In this document: positions 38,968 to 59,600 of the stretch, piece after piece | Layout of the letters: the number at the start of each line of letters is the position of its first letter | How positions within the stretch are numbered: position 1 is the first letter of the stretch | Source: Neocallimastix lanati (nom. inval.) | Lineage: Eukaryota; Neocallimastigomycota; Neocallimastigomycetes; Neocallimastigales; Neocallimastigaceae | Direction: 5' to 3' | Assembly: GCA_016946835.1 (NCBI GenBank) | Contig: JACVTC010000035.1 | Span: 967,001 to 1,031,000, forward strand | DNA: 64,000 nt | Position numbers and translations under genes: made by a program | The notes under the pieces: model-generated | The model's input: the letters and a program-made list of their open reading frames with translations, nothing else | What the model was told of the DNA's origin: nothing | The model's database searches: none

Positions 38968-39322
38968 AATTTATTTATTTAATCAATAACTAATTATATA
39001 TGATTAGCTCATATGGAAGTAAGCAAAAAATCTAAGGCACAATTATATGCTGAACAAAGAGATTATAAAAGAAGAAGAAAATCTTATCGGGCTAAAAATA
39101 TAAGAATCACTAAACGCACTCCAACTCAGGTTATTATTAAAAAATTTAAAATTTCAATTTTATTTTATTATTAAATAAATTATTATATTAATTTATTATA
39201 TTATATAAAATTTAAAGATTCAAAAAGACATTATTGATTCATTTGTAAAAAATTATGAATTATATCTTGAAGTTGAAAAGGACTTACGAAGAAAGGAAAA
39301 AAGAAAAAAACATAAACATTAA
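37720..39322 (+). CDS. SNRNP48: U11/U12 snRNP 48 kDa protein homologue (U11-48K)
   Basis: Eight exons keep frame: 37720-37881, 37966-38082, 38139-38156, 38259-38325, 38410-38534, 38669-38843, 39008-39129 and 39218-39322. They give 296 residues; the human protein, as I recall it, has 339. A CHHC zinc finger with the family spacing C-x5-H-x9-H-x3-C lies at C61, H67, H77 and C81. The C-terminal signature RDYKRRRKSYRAKN plus ITK at 239-257 is nearly the human sequence RDYKRRRQSYRAKN/ITK. The tail is Lys/Arg-rich (KEKRKKHKH). In animals and plants this protein belongs to the U11/U12 di-snRNP and its finger contacts the U12-type 5' splice site, so a nuclear role in minor splicing is expected. Exon 3 has only 18 bases and is the least certain junction. 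Four of seven introns start GTT. Identity is confident; exact exons 2-4 are less so. Confidence 0.92.
38895..38968. repeat. AAAT microsatellite in intron 6 of the U11-48K gene
   Basis: About 18 tetranucleotide units lie inside the intron 38844-39007, between the GTTAGT donor and the GATTAG acceptor. The repeat makes this the longest intron of the gene. Confidence 0.9.
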
Positions 39323-39892
39323 ATTTAATAATAGATTTATTAAATATATATTATTAATTGAATAATAATAATAATAATAATAATACACATCATTTATTTA
39401 TTAAATATAATGCTTTTATGAATAATATTTTTATTTTTTTTATTATTATTAATTTATCATTATTTTATATTTTTTATAATTTCACTTAATTTAATTTTAT
39501 TATATTTTGTTTTATTATTTTTTTATTTATATTTTATATTTTTTATTTTCATTATAAATATATTACTATTAAGCAGTAATAAATAATAATATTATAACAA
39601 ACTATTTTTTATTAAAAAAAAACAAAAAAACAAAAAAACAAAAAAATATTTCTAAATAATCTCTATATCATTTTTAAAAGTCTATAAAAATATATAAATC
39701 TATAATATAAATATTTATTATTTTATGAAGTAATGAGAAAAAAAATTTTTTTTAAAAAAAAAAAAAAGTCAAAAACACTAAATAAACTTAAATTATATCT
39801 TTAAATTCAATAATGTAATAATAATAATTTAAAAAAATTTTTCATATTAATAAATAAATAAAATAAATAAATAAATAAATAAATAGTTTTTT

Positions 39893-39942
<50 letters not shown>

Positions 39943-39977
39943 TAATATAAATATTAGGATTGGAAAATATTACAAAT
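39323..39977. other. Intergenic region between convergent genes
   Basis: The U11-48K gene and the Zn2Cys6 gene point toward each other across this stretch, which should hold both 3' ends. It contains an ATA repeat near 39361, AAAT repeats near 39850 and a poly(T) of about 45 bases at 39895-39941. No gene is seen. Confidence 0.6.
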
Positions 39978-41617
39978 TTAAAGTAAATTATTAGTTACAC
40001 TACTTCTAGAGCTTGTAGTAATACTAGTGGAATTATTATTACTTTCTATATTATTATTACTAATATTACTACTACTACTGTTATTATTGTTATTATTGCT
40101 GATATTATTGTTATTGTTAGTATTAGTGATACTATTAGCATTAGCATTTTTGGTATTAGCTTTCTTTTTTTCTAAAGCATTAGCAGCTTTTTTTTCTGGT
40201 GAACATTTTGGTCTTCCTCTCTTTTTATGTTCAACACTAACACAGTCAGTTCTTCCTTGACTAACGCATCTTTTACATGGACGTGATGTATCACATGCAA
40301 GGTGTGCTCTTTTACAATTAATGCATGCTTTAGAACAATGTTTTTTTGTAGGTTTATTAGTATTTGATCCATTTGATGATCTTTTAGTATGATTAACATT
40401 GATATTATTAGATTTTGTATTGGATCTTGATGTAGTATTCTGAGGTAAAGAATTATTAACTGTGGATATAAGCGTCGTTGGTTTTGAAATATTATTTTGC
40501 TGTTGTAATGATATTAATGAATTATTATTTCCTACTGAAAGTACCATATTATTATCAATGGTAGATATTTGAGAGAGATTGGTGTTTGTTGTAGCAACAG
40601 TAAGGAGGTTAGGATCATGTAATAAGTTATCATTTCCATTAATATATAATCCTTGATTATCTATTGTCACAAATTTATAGTCATTTGGATGAATGGCAGT
40701 AGTTCCATTATAGTTATTTATTTCTGTAATACATATAATTAAATTTAATTATTAGCAACTATTACATATATGTGTATATTTTTTTCTAATTATTTAATTT
40801 TTAAAATAATATGAAATATACCATATTGTTGTTGGCTTAAGCTTCCTTTTAAAGTTTTATTAGATAAATTTTGTTGAATCATTCTTTTTTTGGTGTAATT
40901 ATCACCGTAATTATTTATATTTGTTGTTTTTCTTCCTCTTTTTGATACAGATGTTCTTGATATTTCATTCTATTATTATTTTAAAAATAATAGTTATTAA
41001 AAAAAAATCTTTTATAAATATATATATATATATATTTTGAAAATAATATGATTTAAAATTTATAATGTATGTACCAATGAATTAGGAGATGATGTGGATA
41101 ATGATGTAATAAGAGTATCAATGTTTTCAGAGTTTTTATTATTACGTTTTCTTTTTCTTTTTATTTGTTGAAGTGGAAGATTAGTTGAAGATGAATCACC
41201 AGTATTAGATAATAAATCTTTATCATTTTCTTCTTTTGCATTTTGAGAAGAAGTTTCAGATTTTACTTTTCTTCCATGTTTAGAACCATTTTGTGTATTA
41301 TCATTCCCTGTATTAGCATTATTTGTTTCTTTATTATTTAAAGTATTTTCTGACTCATTTTTAATAATACTGTCATTATTATTTTCTGGATTTTTAACTT
41401 TAATTTGGTTATTTTCAGCTTTAGTATTTTCTTCATTTTTTATTTCATTATTAAGAATTTCTAAAAATTTTTGAATTTAAAATTTTTAAAGTATTTATAA
41501 TTAATATAATTATATTTGAATATACATATTTAACATATATATTTATTATAATAAGAATTTTCATTTTTTAAAATATTTAAAAAATTAAAAATTTACCATA
41601 AAAATTTAATTTTTTAT

Positions 41618-41671
<54 letters not shown>

Positions 41672-42522
41672 TTAACAATAATAATAATTAATTATAAATA
41701 ATATATGATAAATGATAAATGATAAATAATAATAATAATAAATAATAAATAATAAATAATAAATAATAAATAATAAATAATAAATAATAAATAATAAATA
41801 ATAAATAATAAATAATAAATAATAAATAATAAATAATAAATAATAAATAATAAATAATAAATAATAAATAACAAATAATAAATAATAAATAATAAATAAT
41901 AAATTTTAAATTATAAATTATAAATAATAAATAAGTAATAATAAATAATAAAATATAAATTAAGAAATAAGAAATAAGAAATTATAAATAAGAAATAAGA
42001 AATAAGAAATAAGAAATAATAAATAACATATATTAGATTACAAACAATACTATTTATTTATTGTATATATTTATTAGAATCTAATAATCTTTAATATATT
42101 GTATTCATTACCATTATTAGTATCTTTAGATTTGAGTTTATGCTCACTTTTTCTAAAATTCTGATGTTTTGTTTCGTATGTAAAAATACTTAAATCAGTC
42201 TTTTTATTATCAATATTGGTACTAATTAAATCCACTGGAGATACGTTTTTATCATAAGCATCTTTATTATTTGTTGGATAATGAGAATAATTTAATGAAT
42301 TTTCATCAAGATTATCTTCAATATCATTGTCATTCTCATCCTCATTATTAGAATCTGATAAAATTTTGTTTGTATTATTTAATTTTGTATTTTGTTGTAA
42401 TTGTTGCTGCATTTGTTTTTTATCTTTCTCATTTTTTAATTTATATATTTCTTCATCTGATTCTGATTCTGAACAAAGAATACTTCTAATTATTGGATCA
42501 TCTTCTTCCACTTCTAGCTTTA

Positions 42523-42600
<78 letters not shown>

Positions 42601-43759
42601 ATAGAATTGTGGATGGATCTATCGTTAAAGGAACATTATAGTTATTTATTGTATCATTATTTATATTACCAAAGTTATTCATAGTTAAGGTTAATGAATT
42701 ACTTCTTTCTCCAAAATCGTAATCATAATCCATCGAATTGAAAAAATTTTCTCGAGGTTGATCAAAAATCGACCAATCTTTCGAATTTGCAATTGGAATA
42801 TAATGCTTACTACTACTACTTTCAGAATCATATAATAAATCATATTGGGACAAATCTGCGCGAACCATACCACCTCTATGTAATTGTTCAGTATTGTCAT
42901 ATCTACTACTTTGAGAAATACATGAAAAAATTGTCTCCGTTGAGTCAGCACGATTCATCATATATTGTGGCTGTTGCTGTGATTGCAATTGCGATTGTAA
43001 TTGAGGTTGTATTTGAGATTGTAGTTGTGGTTGTAGTTGTGGTTGTAGTTGTGGTTGTAGTTGTGGTTGTAATTGAGGTTGTAATTGAGGTTGTAATTGA
43101 GGTTGTAATTGAGGTTGTAATTGAGGTTGTAATTGAGGTTGTAATTGAGGTTGTAATTGAGGTTGTAATTGAGGTTGTAATTGTGGTTGTAATTGAGGTT
43201 GTAATTGAGGTTGTAATTGTGGTTGTAAATGTGGTTGTAATTGTGGTTGTAATTGAGGTTGTAATTGAGGTTGCATTTGAGGTTGCATTTGAGGTTGTAA
43301 TTGCGTTTGTAATTGTGATTGTAATTGTGAATGAGGTTGTAAATGCAACTGAATATGTTGTTGTGGTTGCGAAATATTAATTTTTTTGGATGTTAGTTGT
43401 GATTGACAATAAAAATTATTATTTGCATTATATTTCATCGAAGAAGTTCCTTCTAAATTGGTATTACTAATTCCAGGATAGGTTAAAGAGACATTGGATT
43501 TTTGAATTGATTTTTCTTTCATATAATTTCCTGCTGATGCAGCTGAAGAATCTTTATTAGAACTATTCATGCCATCTTCGAAAAATGGAAATGATGATTG
43601 CAATAGTAGTTGATTATCATAGCCATAAATCGGATTATAAAAAATACTAGAACCTAACATATTTTCATCAAATATGTTATACGGATCTGTAGTTGTCCAA
43701 TTCAAATCATCATGGTTAAAAAATTGTGAAGATGAAAAAAAATTATTATAATTATTCAT
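39978..43759 (-). CDS. Zn2Cys6 (fungal-type) transcription factor with QLQP and poly-Asn tracts
   Basis: Four exons on the minus strand keep frame: 43759-42112, 41460-41075, 40969-40822 and 40723-39978. They give 975 residues. The Zn2Cys6 cluster uses C861, C864, C871, C877, C880 and C888 (C-x2-C-x6-C-x5-C-x2-C-x7-C) within ACINCKRAHLACD and CKRCVSQGRTDC. It is followed by HKKRGRPK, a GRP-core AT-hook-like segment. A sequence-specific nuclear DNA-binding regulator is expected. Such clusters are usually near the N-terminus; here it lies in the last eighth of the protein. The first exon carries a long QLQP tetrapeptide repeat (about residues 140-258) and a run of about 25 Asn (42524-42599). An acidic segment (VEEDDP, SESESDEE) follows the Asn run. 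I do not recognise a specific orthologue. Confidence 0.88.
41465..42111 (-). other. Large repeat-filled intron of the Zn2Cys6 gene
   Basis: This 651-base intron (41461-42111, donor GTAATG, acceptor TTTTTAG) is the longest in the window. It contains a poly(A) at about 41619-41658, an AATAAAT heptamer array at 41700-41905 and an AAGAAAT-type array at 41960-42020. The heptamer array gives spurious minus-strand open frames. Confidence 0.8.
42990..43340 (-). repeat. 12-bp minisatellite encoding QLQP units
   Basis: Coding repeat of the Zn2Cys6 gene with period 12 bases (plus strand TTGTAATTGAGG and variants such as TTGTAGTTGTGG). More than 20 tandem units with a few QMQP and QLQS variants at the edges. 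The regular frame and variant edges fit slippage or unequal exchange under coding constraint. Confidence 0.9.
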
Positions 43760-44252
43760 ACTTTAAATAATTATAATATAAAAAATATGACAAAATAATT
43801 ATAATAAATAAAAAAATTACAAAAGTAATATTGAATTATTATTATTATTACTTATATATATATTATATTTTTTCTATAATATATATTTTATATAATCTAT
43901 TATATTTATTTATTATATATAGCTTTAAAAAACAAATAATTATAATAGCAATGGTAAAATTAATAATAATAATTATTATAGTACTATTTATTTTATAAAA
44001 AATAAACAAAAACTTTTTTCATAATATTTAATATGTAATTTACAAATTAAATAAAGTTAAAACAAGCCATTAAATTAATATATATTTATTATTTTTTTTT
44101 TTTTTTTTTTTTTTTTTACTAAAACCTTTCAAATAGCTAATGCTTTAATAATTACAACAATAAAAACAATAATATATTAGTTCTATTTTTTATTTTATTT
44201 TATTTTATTCTTTAATATAAAATATTCAAGTTCTTTATTTTTTATTTTTAAA

Positions 44253-44286
<34 letters not shown>

Positions 44287-46768
44287 TAGTATTAAATAAA
44301 ATTTCAATAATCAATAAAACTGCACATTTAATTATTAAAAAAAACTTAATTTTAAAATTTAAAAAGATAAAAATCATTAACTTTAAAAAATTTATATATT
44401 ACTTATAAATATATATAGTTAACATATACCAAAACTTCAATTTTAATACGTTTTATTTTATTTGAATATTAAATTATTATATATAAAAACTATAATCTTA
44501 AAATCTTATTTAATTTTATTTATGTAAAAAATATAAAATAAAATTATAATATATCTATAAAATATTACTTTTTTTTTTTTTATTTTTTTTTTATTTTGTT
44601 ATTATTTTTATCTTTTTCATTATATCATTAAAATTTTAATAAATTAAAAATATAATTATAAATAGTATAATAATAAAATAATAATAATAATAATAAAATA
44701 TAAAAACAATATCGAAAATGAATATTAAAAGATTTTTTTAAGCTTTTTAAACATTTTAAACTTTGCATTTTCATGTTTTCTTTAATTTTATGATTTATGA
44801 AAAAAAATTTTTTAATAAAATTTTATATATTTAAATTGATTAAATAAAGAGTCATAATGTAAAAATTATTTATCTAATAACTTTTAAGTACTTTAAATTA
44901 AAGATATTTAAAAAATTATCTTTTTTTTTTTTTATTATTATTATTGTTTTTTCTTTTTTTTTTTATAATTTTAAAATATAGAGTTTATTATTTTTATTAA
45001 ATATATATCATTTAATCATTTATTTCATCGAAAACTGTATCTTATATTTATTCTTTTTAATTTTTATATGAATGAAACTTTAATAGAAACTAAGAAAAAA
45101 CCAATACAAATAAAGAAATAACATTTTAAGGATAATTAATTCTATTATTAACTTTATATTACTTTTGTAGATGTTTTCCTATACACTCAAACATAATATT
45201 ATAAAATATTATATTTAAAAAATGTTATTCAATATAAAAAATAGTAAAAAAAATAATATTAAAATAAGAATGAAAATAAAGCAATATAAAGAAATAGTAT
45301 AAAATAAATTATTATATTTTTTTCTATACCATTATTATTATCTTTAATAAAAAAGATAGAAACTAAATGCTTTTTAAATAATTTAATTCAATTATATTTT
45401 ATATATACAATTATTAAAATTTAGAATTTTATTATTTTTATGCCTTGAATTTATTTGAATATTATATTTAAGATTTAAAAAAAAACAAATGATCAAAGTT
45501 ATATCAAAAACTCAAATGCTGTGAAAAAAATAAACAAAAATTTTTAATATGAACTTAAATTTATATATAATTGATACATAATAATTAAAATTGTTATATA
45601 TTCTTATATAATAAATTTATGTTTAATAAAATTTTTAATTTATTCCCATAAATATATATATATATTAACATATAACTCACAAAACTATATCCAAAATATT
45701 ACTATACAATTAAAGATTGAAAGAAATTAAATTTTACAAAATGAAATCCATAGGATTTTTGTAGAAAGAGACAATTCTCAATATATGTTAAACTAAGCAC
45801 AAAATATTATAAGACAATTAAACTAATCAATACAGGATTTAAGAGATCAATACAAGCAGAGGCCAACTGAAAACGAAAATTTAATTCGAAGTATTATATA
45901 TTAAATAAATATACGAAACTTGCAAATTATAAATGATTAAAGAATAATGGAAACGTTCAAACTATTGAATTAAATTTTTTTTCCATAAGATTTAAACGTG
46001 AATTTATAAATATGATTGAATAGATTTGTATATTAACGAGGACAATCATTTATGAAAGATAAAATATTTACAACATGATATATAGAACATCAATAAAATT
46101 AAGATATTTTTCTTTTATCTTTGATAGATTCAACCACGTTCATTAGAAAATGTTACAAAAGTAAACTATAATAATAAAAAAAAAATTTTAATTAATAGAT
46201 AATAACATTATTGTTTTTATTAAATTTAAAATATAAAAGAATATTAGCCAATAGAGAAATATTATTCCTTTATGATAGCTTTGTAGAAAATATAACTTCA
46301 ATAATAAGCAAAGAAGATTTTATATATATAAATTTAATGAAAATTTAATGAAAACTTTTAAATGTATTTTTTTTAAAATATTATTTAAAAAAGAAAGGTT
46401 GTTAAATATTAATTTTCTTGAATAAATTCTATTTTAAAAGAAATGTAGAAATACAAAAATACATTTTAAAATATATTCAAAAAAAAATAAATAAATAAAT
46501 AAATAAATAATAATAATTATAATAATAATTAAATTGATTCATTAAATTAATTTTATTTTTAAATATTTATTATTTTAAGAAAATTTATGATTATTTATAG
46601 TATCAATATTAAGTTTTTATACATTGTAATTATTTTTTTTTAATTATATTACTAAGAATTTTATTTTATTACTTCATTTATTTATTTTAATTATATTTCA
46701 TTTTTGTTATTTTAATTTATATTTTATATTTTGAAGAAGAAAAAAAAAAAAAATAAAAAAAAAAAAAA
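43760..46768. other. AT-rich intergenic region, possible decayed coding remnant
   Basis: About 3 kb between the start of the Zn2Cys6 gene and the end of the Mgr2 gene, both on the minus strand, so it should contain the Zn2Cys6 promoter. Poly(T) at 44091-44117 and A-runs are present. Around 45740-46160 base composition is slightly richer and a plus-strand frame reads SIQDLRDQYKQRPTENENLI, interrupted by stops. This may be a remnant of a coiled-coil gene, but support is weak. Confidence 0.4.
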
Positions 46769-47373
46769 TTAATTTTTATTTTTTTTAAAGAGTAAACTTG
46801 TATTATTGTTAAGGTAATTAATATTTTTGATATTATCATTAATTAGAGAATTAGTAGGTAATTTACGTCCTTCAGATCTAATAAGAGAACCAAGTCTTTA
46901 TTATTATATTGTAAATAAATATATGTTAAAATTTTATTAGTTTATAAATAAATAATATGTTTAGATTATTTGTAATTTACCCCATAAAAAATCCAAATGA
47001 AGCAGCTGAACCAGCCATTGATTTACCTATAGTTCCAACAACGCCACTGTTTCCTGGTCCAACTCTTTTGATATGAAAATTTTTTAAAATACATTTTAAT
47101 TAATTAAAAATATTTAATAAGTTTTTTAAAAAAAATATATATATATATATATATATATTATTACCTTAATACATTAAATGTTCCATAAATAAATCCAATG
47201 CATAAACCAACAGAAGCACCCTTTCGATTATAAAAAATTGTATAGTATAATTTATAAAAAAAATTAATTTATTTATAGGTAATTAGAAATATATATAAAA
47301 CTATAAAAGTATATATTACCGAAATAGCTCCACGACTGAATTTTTCTAAATTAGAAGTTTCAACTTCAACCAT
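46769..47373 (-). CDS. MGR2: Mgr2/ROMO1 family subunit of the TIM23 protein import complex
   Basis: Four small exons on the minus strand keep frame: 47373-47320, 47220-47165, 47064-46981 and 46895-46769. They encode 106 residues. Two glycine-rich membrane helices are visible (GASVGLCIGFIYGTFNVL and MAGSAASFGFFMGLGSLI), joined by VGPGNSGVVGTIGKS. The segment GPGxxGVVxTxGKxxAGSAxxFGxFMxxGSxIRS is shared with yeast Mgr2, a protein of similar size; animal ROMO1 is the homologue. In yeast Mgr2 couples TIM23 to TIM21 and controls lateral release of preproteins at the inner membrane. All three introns end in AAG. The last exon start is set by the match LGSLIRSEGR. If the host is a gut fungus, the protein would act in hydrogenosomes. 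The neighbouring RhoGEF gene is divergent. Confidence 0.9.
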
Positions 47374-48452
47374 CCTTTCAATATATTATTAAATTTTTTA
47401 TTAATGAAGTAGATGAATTGAGATTTGAAATATATATAAAAAAAGAGAATATAAACTTTGTCTCAAATAAAAATATATATATTTTAGATACATATAATAG
47501 AATAATGTATACATTAAATTATTAGTATATTTAACTAATACATAAAAATAGTATAATATAATATAATATAATATAATATAACATAATATAATATAATATA
47601 ATATTTTCATTAATTTTTGGTAAATTACAAATTGTAATAATTTAATACAACTTTTAAAGTATAATTTTTTTCTGATAATTGTTAAAAAATAAGTTTCTTT
47701 ATTTAACTTTTTAAATCCTTTTATAAAATATATTATTAAATTATAAAAAAGAACGGTAATACAAAATATAATATTTTATAATTTTATATATTTCTTAAAT
47801 AAAAATGTATAAATCGATATATTAATAAATACTTTTTTTTATTAATAAAAATTAAATGGATATATAATTTATTTTATCAATTTTATTAATATGAAGTATA
47901 TAAAATAAATATATAAATATAATTAAGAAATATTATATTTTAAACTTTTACTTTTTGAAAATTCATTATAAAATATATAAAAATATGGTTTTAATTAATA
48001 AGTATAATTTATATATGATGTTACATTTGATTATTTCTTTTTTAATTTATTGGTAATAATTAAGTCTATAAATAGTTTTACTTTTCTTATTAAATGATAC
48101 ATTTAAAAATATATAAATAAAATTTAATTATCTATTAAAGAATATGTGTGTGAAAAGAATGAAATAAATTTAAATGAATATTATTATAATACTAATATAT
48201 TTTTTAATTCTTTTTAATATTAATATTATTTAAAAAAAATAAAGTATAATATAAAAAAAGTAATATATATATGTAACAGTTTTTATTAATAATTAATAGT
48301 TTATTAAATCGAAGTAATAAAATAATATTCAAAAAAGCTATATATATTTGTATTAATGACTTTAAACATTATTAAAAGTTTATCCATTAAACATTTCTGA
48401 TTATAAATTTTTACATATACTACTTAACATTAAAATAATAAAAAAAAAAATC
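47374..48452. promoter_or_regulatory. Intergenic region between divergent Mgr2 and RhoGEF genes
   Basis: Both genes are transcribed away from this 1.08-kb AT-rich stretch, so it should carry both promoters. A run of about ten AATAT/ATAAT-type units lies near 47550-47600. No defined regulatory motif is supported. Confidence 0.4.
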
Positions 48453-56646
<8,194 letters not shown>

Positions 56647-59600
56647 ATGGCAGAAGAAGAAGATTATTCATCTCTTCCTATTACGGAAAGGCTTGTCCAT
56701 AAAGTAAATATTAATAAAATATTATTTTTATAATAAATATTAAATATTTAATCCTTTTAGTAATAGTTATAAAATACAATTTTTTCTTAAAAAAAATAAA
56801 AATATTTATAAAAATAGCATTGATGTATAATTTAATAAAAAAAAAAAAACAGTGAATTAAATTTTTATTTAAATTAAATAAAAAAAATAATAATTTAAAA
56901 ATTGTATTTAAAATAAAAATATATTATATTATTAATTTATTTTTAAGTTATGGAAAGTTAGGGTTTCTGCATGTGAAGATTTAACCAAAATATTTAAAAC
57001 TTCACCAAAAGAATCTCCAGAATTTTCAAATTATACCTCATATTTCAAAAAGATGGTTAGTGATTCAAATTTACCTGCACAAATTGCAGCATTGGGATCA
57101 TTACAAGCATATTTAGAAAATGCACCCGAAGAAATAGCAATTAAGTAAAAAAATAATGTTTTTATTTTAAAATTTATATTATAAATAAATTTTCATAATT
57201 TTAATAATTTAATTATTTACTTATATAAATATTTATAGAACAAGGGGAACAGTTGTTCCAGTAATTTGTGAAAAAGTGCTTTCATCAACAAGAACAGATG
57301 CTCGTTTAAAAGGAATGGAAATATTATTATTATATATGGAAATTGATGTTCCAGACCCTGTTATAGTAAGTAAATATGAAATTAATATTAATAAAAATAA
57401 ATAAAATTTATTATAATAACTAAGGCATTAAATAATTATAGGAAAAAATATTGCCACAAATTAATCATAGAACACCAAAAGTTATTTCAGCAAATGTTTC
57501 AGCATTAAAAGAAGCGATAGAGTAAATTTAATTTTAATTTCAATTAATACCATTAAATTATATAAATAATTAAAATATTAATAATATTATATAAAAATAA
57601 ATGTTATTATTTAAAAATAGATGCTACGGTACGAAAAACATAAGTATTGCCCCAATATTAAAAGTTATTCCAAAAATTTTTGCACATTCAGACAAGAAAG
57701 TCAGAGAAGAGGTAAAATACATTCCTTAATAATATTATTATTCATAAAAATAAATAAAAAAAAAAAAATGAAGAATAATCATTCTGATAGAACTTTTATT
57801 TAAAATAAAAAAAAATTATTAAACTTATTAGGGATTTAACTTAGTGACAGAAATTTATGAATGGATAGGTCCAGGTATTGAGACATTTTTAGAACCATTG
57901 AAACCAATTCAAGTAAAAGAATTGCATGAAAAATTTGAAAAATGTCAAAATGTAGGAAAAAGAACACAAAAGCGTCTATTACGTTCTCAACAAGAAGTTC
58001 AAGAACAAGAAATGGATGTTGATATGGCTGGTATTTATATTAATTAGAAGATTATTATTATTATTATTATTATTTATATAAAAATTCTTTCCATTTTAAT
58101 TTTAAAAATATAATATATATATAATATAATAAATAAAAATTAACAGATGGAGATGATATAGATGATGATGAAATGGATGATGAACCAATTGATTTATATG
58201 ATATACAAGATCCAGTTAATGTTTTGAGCAAAATACCAAAAGGTTTTTATGATACCATTGTATGTATTATTAAGTTTAATATATTTGAATTTTAATAAAT
58301 ATATTAAAATGCTATTTATTATTAAAATATATTATGAATAATATAATTTATTATTAAACTAAAATAGAAATCTACTAAATGGAAAGAAAGAAAAGCTGCT
58401 TTAGAAGAGTTATCAGCTGTCTTAAGTCCACCAAAATATGAGGATGGAAAATACAATGAATTAGTATCTACATTAGCTAAAGTAATAATATTTTTTATTT
58501 TATTATATTTTTTTTTTTTTGAAAGTAAAAATTATATTAATATTTTTCTTATAAAAGCGTATATCAGATCCAAATATTTTATGTGTAACACTGTCTGCGA
58601 ATTGTATTGAAAAAATTGCTAAAGGACTAAGAAATTCATTTTCGAATTATAAAAATATTGTAAAAAAACATTAATGTATATTTCTTAATTAATTAATTAT
58701 TTAAATACACGGTACTTAATTTTTTTTTAAAAAAATTATTTTAATAGGTTATGGAACCCTTATTAGAAAAGCTTAAAGAAAAAAAGCAAAGTGTTATTGA
58801 AGCCTTATCAAATGCATTGGATGCTGTATATATATGTGTAAATATAATTTAAAAACTAATTATTAAAATTAGAAAAATAAGTTTTATTTCTTTTATTAAC
58901 ATTAAAAATTTAATATTAAAATACAAAAGTGTACAATACCTGATATAACAGAAGTAATTGTTGATAAAATGAAAAATAAAAATCCAAATGTTAAATCAGA
59001 AAGCATTAAATGGCTAATTCGTTGCTTAAAAACTGGAAAAAGTATTCCTCAAAGGGAGCAAATTAAATTACTATCTGAAGGTTTATTAAAGGTGAAAAAC
59101 TATTTTATTGAAATTATTATTATCCTTTTAAATATAAAATTAAATTAATAATTAGATAATTAACTTTAAAATATAAAATTAAATTTCAATAAAATTTATT
59201 GTAATTAATATGCTAATCAATGATTTTTAATTATAATACTAATAAATAACAAATAAATACCAATAATTATAATTAAGGCGTTAACCGATAGTAATAGTGT
59301 AGTTCGTGATTCAGCTGCCGAAGGTTTAGGTACACTAATGAAATGTGTTGGAGAAAAACCAATGCAAGTTTATATTGAACAGGTTGAAAAAACAAGAGAA
59401 GCAAAAGTAAGAGAATTTTATGAAAAAGCTGAAATTAAGTCAGTAAAAGGTGTAAAAAAGTCAAAATCAAAGGTAATAATAAGTTTAATATAAAAAAATA
59501 TATACATCTATATAGATTTTATTATATAATATTAAAATTTAATTGTACAATTTAAAACAAAGCCAACAACGCAACCAGTAGCTATAAGAGGTGGAGGTGC

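Noticed and set aside
36657-41874. Minus-strand YYLLFII-repeat open frames at 36657-36959 and 41692-41874
   Set aside because: Both are translations of heptamer microsatellites, one of them inside an intron.
42787-43380. 197-residue plus-strand open frame rich in Val/Ile/Glu
   Set aside because: It is the antisense of the QLQP repeat in the Zn2Cys6 gene; exon structure and the zinc cluster are on the minus strand.
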